Origin: Streptacidiphilus sp. P02-A3a
GTDB taxonomy: Bacteria > Actinomycetota > Actinomycetes > Streptomycetales > Streptomycetaceae
Assembly: GCF_014084105.1 (NCBI RefSeq)
Contig: NZ_CP048289.1
Span: 5,651,922 to 5,715,921, forward strand
Length of the DNA stretch: 64,000 bases
Reading direction: 5' to 3'
Under the pieces are notes generated by a model. It made no database searches, was not told the DNA's origin, and was given only the letters and a program-made list of their open reading frames with translations. Positions within the stretch are counted from its first letter, which is position 1. Each line of letters begins with the position of its first letter. Position numbers and translations under genes: made by a program. This document shows, in pieces, positions 60,871 to 64,000 of the stretch.

Positions 60871-61938
60871 TCAGCTGGAGGCGCGTACCACCAGCCGAGC
60901 CGGCGTCACCACCGGCAGCAGCGCCGCAGCCTCCTCCGCCCTTCCGGCGAAGGCGAGTTCCAGCCGGGTGAGCAGCAGCCGCGCCATCAACCGGCCCATC
61001 CCCTCGATGTCCTGATGGATCGTCGTCAACGGCAGCGGCCCCCACTGCTCGACCGCCTCCAGATCGTCGAAGCCGACCACCGAGACGTCGCCGGGTACCG
61101 AGCGCCCGTGGTCCCGCAGCGCCGCCAGGGCGCCGGTGGCCATCAGGTCCGAGCAGGCGAAGACCCCGTCCAGTCCCGGGCGGCGGGCGAGCAGTTGCTC
61201 CATCGCCTGCCGCCCGCCGGCCAGGGTGAAGTCGCTCTCGGCGAGCAGGGCCGGATCGGCGTCCGGGAAGACCTCCTGGTAGCCCCGGAGCCGGTCCGCC
61301 GCCGAGGTCTGGTCCAGCGGTCCGGTGATCACCGCGATCCGCTGCCGACCCTGGTCCACCAGGTGCCGGACGGCGGTGCGCGCGCCGCCCAGGTTGTCGG
61401 CGTCGACGTACAGCGCGGTGCGGTCGTCGGCGCCCACCCAGCCGGGGCGCCCGCCGAAGACGGCGGGCAGCCCGAGCCGGTCCACCAGCGCCGGCAGCGG
61501 GTCGTCGCCGTGCAGCGAGAAGATCAGCACCCCGTCCACATGACCGGCCGACAGGTAGCTGCCGACCTGCGCGTAGTCGCCCGGTTCGGCGACCAGCAGC
61601 AGTACCAACTGCACGGCCGCCGAGGCGAGTTCCCGGCTGATACCGCGCAACTGCCGGGCGAAGAAGGGGTCGGAGAAGACCCGGCTCTCCGGTTCGGCGA
61701 TGACCACCGCCACCGCGTCGTGACGCTTCGTCATCAGGGCCCGGGCGGCCGGGTTCGGCACGTATCCCAGCTCGTCGACGGCCAGCCGCACCCGGGCCTG
61801 GACGCTGGCCCGGACCCCCGCGCCACCGTTGACCACCCGGGAGACGGTGGCCCGGGACACCCCCGCCAACGCGGCCACCTGCTGAAGCGTGGGACGCACC
61901 GGCCCGCCCGCCGGACCGCTCGGGCTGGACTCGGTCAC
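60871..61938 (-). CDS. LacI-family transcriptional regulator
   Basis: A protein of 355 residues starting GTG 61938 (AAGGAG 6 nt upstream). The DNA-binding domain (about 14-70: TLQQVAALAGVSRATVSRVVNGGAGV, VDELGYVPNPAARAL) includes the hinge helix. The periplasmic-binding-protein fold follows (GGRPGWVGADDRTALYVDADNLGG, GPLDQTSAADRLRGYQEV, GVFACSDLMATGALAALRDHG, VVGFDDLEAVEQWGPLPLTTIHQDIEGMG). It should repress the flanking GH16/GH9 genes in the absence of an oligosaccharide inducer, binding the 59197 palindrome. Its 5' region has a 17-bp tandem duplication. Confidence 0.93.
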   Translation of the reverse strand: MTESSPSGPAGGPVRPTLQQVAALAGVSRATVSRVVNGGAGVRASVQARVRLAVDELGYVPNPAARALMTKRHDAVAVVIAEPESRVFSDPFFARQLRGISRELASAAVQLVLLLVAEPGDYAQVGSYLSAGHVDGVLIFSLHGDDPLPALVDRLGLPAVFGGRPGWVGADDRTALYVDADNLGGARTAVRHLVDQGRQRIAVITGPLDQTSAADRLRGYQEVFPDADPALLAESDFTLAGGRQAMEQLLARRPGLDGVFACSDLMATGALAALRDHGRSVPGDVSVVGFDDLEAVEQWGPLPLTTIHQDIEGMGRLMARLLLTRLELAFAGRAEEAAALLPVVTPARLVVRASS

Positions 61939-62242
61939 CTGCTGCTCCTTCGCGGACGGGCGTCCTTCGCGGACGGGCGCTCGATCGGCGCGGACTGGAT
62001 CACTGGAACCGCCAGCGTACACAGCGCGGTCGGCCGCCAAGGGCCGGTCGGCGGACCCGGCGCCGATCCCGCCGTCGGCCACCGCCCCATCCGGACACAA
62101 CGGTTCGGAACGGATCCCCGGACCGCCCGTCGCCACCGGCCGCCCGCTGTGGCAATCTGTGCGCGGGCGGATGCGGGCACAGAGCACAGCACACACACAG
62201 ACAACCACGGACACCGTGGGCAGAGCCGGGGGCAGTGGCACC
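61939..62242. other. Divergent gap, LacI and zinc-ribbon genes
   Basis: 304 bp. It has the 17-bp tandem duplication (61946-61979), imperfect GC hairpins near 62027-62060 (GGTCGGCC/GGCCGGTC) and no clear palindromic operator. Promoters on both strands must lie here but are not resolved. Confidence 0.45.
61946..61979. repeat. 17-bp tandem duplication in the lacI 5' UTR
   Basis: TCCTTCGCGGACGGGCG occurs twice in a row (61946-61962, 61963-61979). Each copy carries, on the minus strand, an AAGGA Shine-Dalgarno-like core; only the one nearest GTG 61938 is correctly spaced. Confidence 0.9.
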
Positions 62243-62905
62243 GTGAGCAGCAGCGAGATCTACTTCAGCAACAACTACCGGGACCTGTGCGAGCAGTACG
62301 GCACCGGTGCCGGATTCCAGTTCGAGTTCTCCTGCCACCGCTGCCAGGACACCTGGCGCTCGGCCTTCCAGCCGTACGCGGGCGGCCGGGTCGCGGGCTG
62401 GCTGGAGAAGGCGGCCGGGACCGCCTGGGGCGCCCTGGGCCGCAGCACCAGCGAGGCCAGCCAGGCGCTCAGCGGCGTGGTCGGCGCGCACTGGGGCCCG
62501 GCCAAGGACAGCGCCTTCCAGAAGGCCATCACCGAGGCCGACGGCCACTTCCACCGCTGCCCCCGGTGCACCACGCACGTCTGCGGCAGCTGCTGGAACG
62601 CGGCCCAGGGCCTCTGCCTGACCTGCGCCCCGGACACCGCCGCCGAGGTCGCCGCGGCCAGGCAGCGCGGTCTCAACGACGCCGCCGGGCAGCGCGCCTA
62701 CACCGCGGGCGAGGGCCTGGGCGCCAGGGTGGACGTGGAGCGGCCGCAGCAACTGGTCTGCCCGGAGTGCCGCGCGGAGACCCACGGGTCGCGGTTCTGC
62801 CCGTCCTGCGGGCACCGGCTGGCCGACCCGGACGCCTGCGGCTCGTGCCAGGCGGAACTGCCTCCGGGCGCGGCCTTCTGTCCGGAGTGTGGGACGCGCC
62901 GCTGA
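62243..62905 (+). CDS. Multi-zinc-ribbon protein of unknown function
   Basis: A protein of 220 residues starting at GTG 62243. Four CxxC-type clusters are seen: CHRC near 31-34; CPRC...CGSC...CLTC (about 107-135); CPEC...CPSCG (about 173-193) and CGSC...CPECG (about 201-217). The N-terminus reads SEIYFSNNYRDLCEQYGTGAGFQFEFSC. The middle (AWGALGRSTSEASQALSGVVGAHW) is helical and non-Cys. Arranged pairs indicate at least two zinc ribbons at the C-terminus plus another module. It could scaffold or bind nucleic acid; no enzyme domain is visible. It is divergent from lacI. Confidence 0.75.
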   Translation: MSSSEIYFSNNYRDLCEQYGTGAGFQFEFSCHRCQDTWRSAFQPYAGGRVAGWLEKAAGTAWGALGRSTSEASQALSGVVGAHWGPAKDSAFQKAITEADGHFHRCPRCTTHVCGSCWNAAQGLCLTCAPDTAAEVAAARQRGLNDAAGQRAYTAGEGLGARVDVERPQQLVCPECRAETHGSRFCPSCGHRLADPDACGSCQAELPPGAAFCPECGTRR

Positions 62906-63052
62906 CCGCTGTCCGCGACCCACCCGCCGCGGACCCCGCGGACCGCCCCCGGCAGCGCCCCCAGCTGCGCCGTCGCTACGCCGGGGGCGTGCGCCGCGGC
63001 AGAGAGTTCAAGGTCACATCGCGTCGGGCTGCTCGCAGGCGATCTCTCACGC

Positions 63053-63058
63053 TAACTT
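63053..63058 (+). promoter_or_regulatory. -10 box TAACTT for leaderless mutA transcription
   Basis: TAACTT lies 7 nt before ATG 63066, and no Shine-Dalgarno sequence is present, so the transcript should start at the ATG. Confidence 0.5.
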
Positions 63059-63065
63059 GCCTTCT

Positions 63066-64000
63066 ATGACGGCACTCCCTGAAGGGCTCCCCCTGGCCGC
63101 CGAGTTCCCGGACGCCGACCGCGAACAGTGGCAGCATCTGGTCGAAGGCGTACTCCGCAAGTCGGGCGCCGAGGACGTCTCCGGCGCGCGCGCGGAGGCG
63201 GCCCTCACTACCGCGATCGAGGACGGGCTGACCGCCTGTCCGCTGTACACCGCCGAGGACGACACCGCGCCCGACCCAGGCTACCCGGGATTCCCGCCCT
63301 TCGTGCGCGGCGGCCGGGTGCAGGGGTCGGCGATCGACGGCTGGGACGTCCGGCAGCCGCACGCCGACCCGGACCCCAAGCGCGCCAACGAGGCCGTGCT
63401 GACCGACCTTGAGAACGGGGTCGGCTCGCTCTGGCTGACCCTCGGCCGAGCCGGGCTGCCGGTCACCGGCCTGCCCGAACTACTGCGCGGCGTCTACCTG
63501 GACCTGGTGGCGGTGGTACTCGACGCAGGGGTCGAGTTCCCGTCCGCCGCCGAGCAGTTGCTCGCGCTGTACGCGGAGCGCGGGATCGCCGCCGCGGACG
63601 CCAGGGGCAACCTGGGCGCGGACCCGCTGGGCCTGCTGGCCCGCACCGGCGACGGCGCGGACACCGCCCGGCTGCTGGCCGAGGCCGCCGCCCTCGCCGT
63701 CCGCTGCGACCGGGAGCTGCCCGGCGTGCGGGCGCTGACCGTGGACGCCACCGCCTACCACGACGCGGGCGCCTCGGCGGCACAGGAGTTGGGCTCCGCG
63801 CTGGCGACCGGCGTGGCCTACCTGCGCGAGCTGACCGCCGCCGGGCTGTCCGAGCAGGCCGCCGCCGCGCAGCTGGAGTTCCGCTACGCGGCCACCGCCG
63901 ACCAGTTCCTGACGATCGCCAAGCTGCGCGCCGCGCGGCGGCTGTGGGCCCGGGTCTGCCAGCTGAGCGGGGTCCCGGCGGCGGAGTCCGCGCAGCGGCA
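63066..64000 (+). CDS. mutA: Methylmalonyl-CoA mutase small (beta) subunit, partial
   Basis: The visible 311 residues, cut off by the window end, open MTALPEGLPLAAEFPDADRE, then QWQHLVEGVLRKSGAED, matching actinobacterial MutA. Later segments are ACPLYTAEDD, PGYPGFPPFVRGG, GWDVRQPHADPDP, HDAGASAAQELGSALATGVAYLREL, and FRYAATADQFLTIAKLRAARRLWARV, all conserved in the mutase barrel. MutA dimerises with MutB and supports conversion of methylmalonyl-CoA and succinyl-CoA. mutB should follow beyond the window. The ATG is probably leaderless (TAACTT 7 nt upstream). Confidence 0.93.
   Translation, partial: MTALPEGLPLAAEFPDADREQWQHLVEGVLRKSGAEDVSGARAEAALTTAIEDGLTACPLYTAEDDTAPDPGYPGFPPFVRGGRVQGSAIDGWDVRQPHADPDPKRANEAVLTDLENGVGSLWLTLGRAGLPVTGLPELLRGVYLDLVAVVLDAGVEFPSAAEQLLALYAERGIAAADARGNLGADPLGLLARTGDGADTARLLAEAAALAVRCDRELPGVRALTVDATAYHDAGASAAQELGSALATGVAYLRELTAAGLSEQAAAAQLEFRYAATADQFLTIAKLRAARRLWARVCQLSGVPAAESAQR

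Overview
This is a high-GC actinomycete chromosome segment, most like Streptomycetaceae (Streptomyces, Kitasatospora or Streptacidiphilus). The signs are strong G/C third-position bias, GTG/TTG starts, several leaderless promoters (a -10 box 6-7 nt before the start codon), Tat/Sec-secreted glycoside hydrolases, a Streptomyces-type Cys leader peptide, and two NarL-type two-component pairs. I see no CRISPR array, insertion sequence, prophage or large biosynthetic cluster. It reads as an ordinary chromosomal region with scattered accessory genes and two decayed genes.

Layout. 0-6.5 kb: a small unknown protein, a translationally coupled small-ORF/HTH pair divergent from a GntR/UTRA regulator with a palindromic operator, a quinone-oxidoreductase-like gene divergent from a TetR gene over twin palindromes, a secreted unknown protein, two small unknowns and an enoyl-CoA hydratase. 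6.6-16.4 kb: NarL-type sensor/regulator pair, geranylgeranyl-reductase-like flavoprotein, GH25 lysozyme, DUF4184 membrane protein, kinase-Nudix fusion, MatB-like malonyl-CoA synthetase, and etfBA. 16.6-20.5 kb: thioredoxin-like gene divergent from a leaderless Cys-rich leader peptide and a DUF4395 gene, then an acyltransferase, a channel-like membrane protein and a MerR regulator. 20.6-31 kb: DHA2-type exporter, sbcD-sbcC, GH13 alpha-glucosidase, tex and a GNAT remnant. 31-43 kb: thioesterase/SDR divergent pair, M23 peptidase, pgi, a second two-component pair, DEAD-box helicase, initiator tRNA, NAD(P)-binding protein, fatty-acyl-CoA synthetase and an alpha/beta-hydrolase-fold protein. 43-56 kb: PucR-like regulator, secreted lipase, a broken nitrilase gene, NanT-like MFS, methyltransferase, MOSC protein, APC permease, efeO-efeB without a permease, secreted phosphoesterase and an orphan ABC ATPase. 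56-64 kb: GH9 cellulase, GH16 glucanase with a LacI-type operator, a LacI regulator, a zinc-ribbon protein, and the start of mutA running off the window end.

How genes work together. A lipid/acyl-CoA theme recurs (enoyl-CoA hydratase, two acyl-CoA ligases, thioesterase, SDR, etfBA, lipase, mutA). The motif TACT-N4-AGTA appears twice upstream of etfB, once between the thioesterase and the SDR, and in weaker form before the PucR-like gene, so one unseen TetR-type repressor may link these loci. The GH9/GH16/LacI group is a compact plant beta-glucan degradation unit. The Cys leader and DUF4395 pair points to cysteine-responsive attenuation. The most interesting items are this leader, the shared acyl-CoA operator, a hairpin that covers the helicase ribosome binding site, a 32-bp perfect palindrome after pgi, and the two gene remnants.
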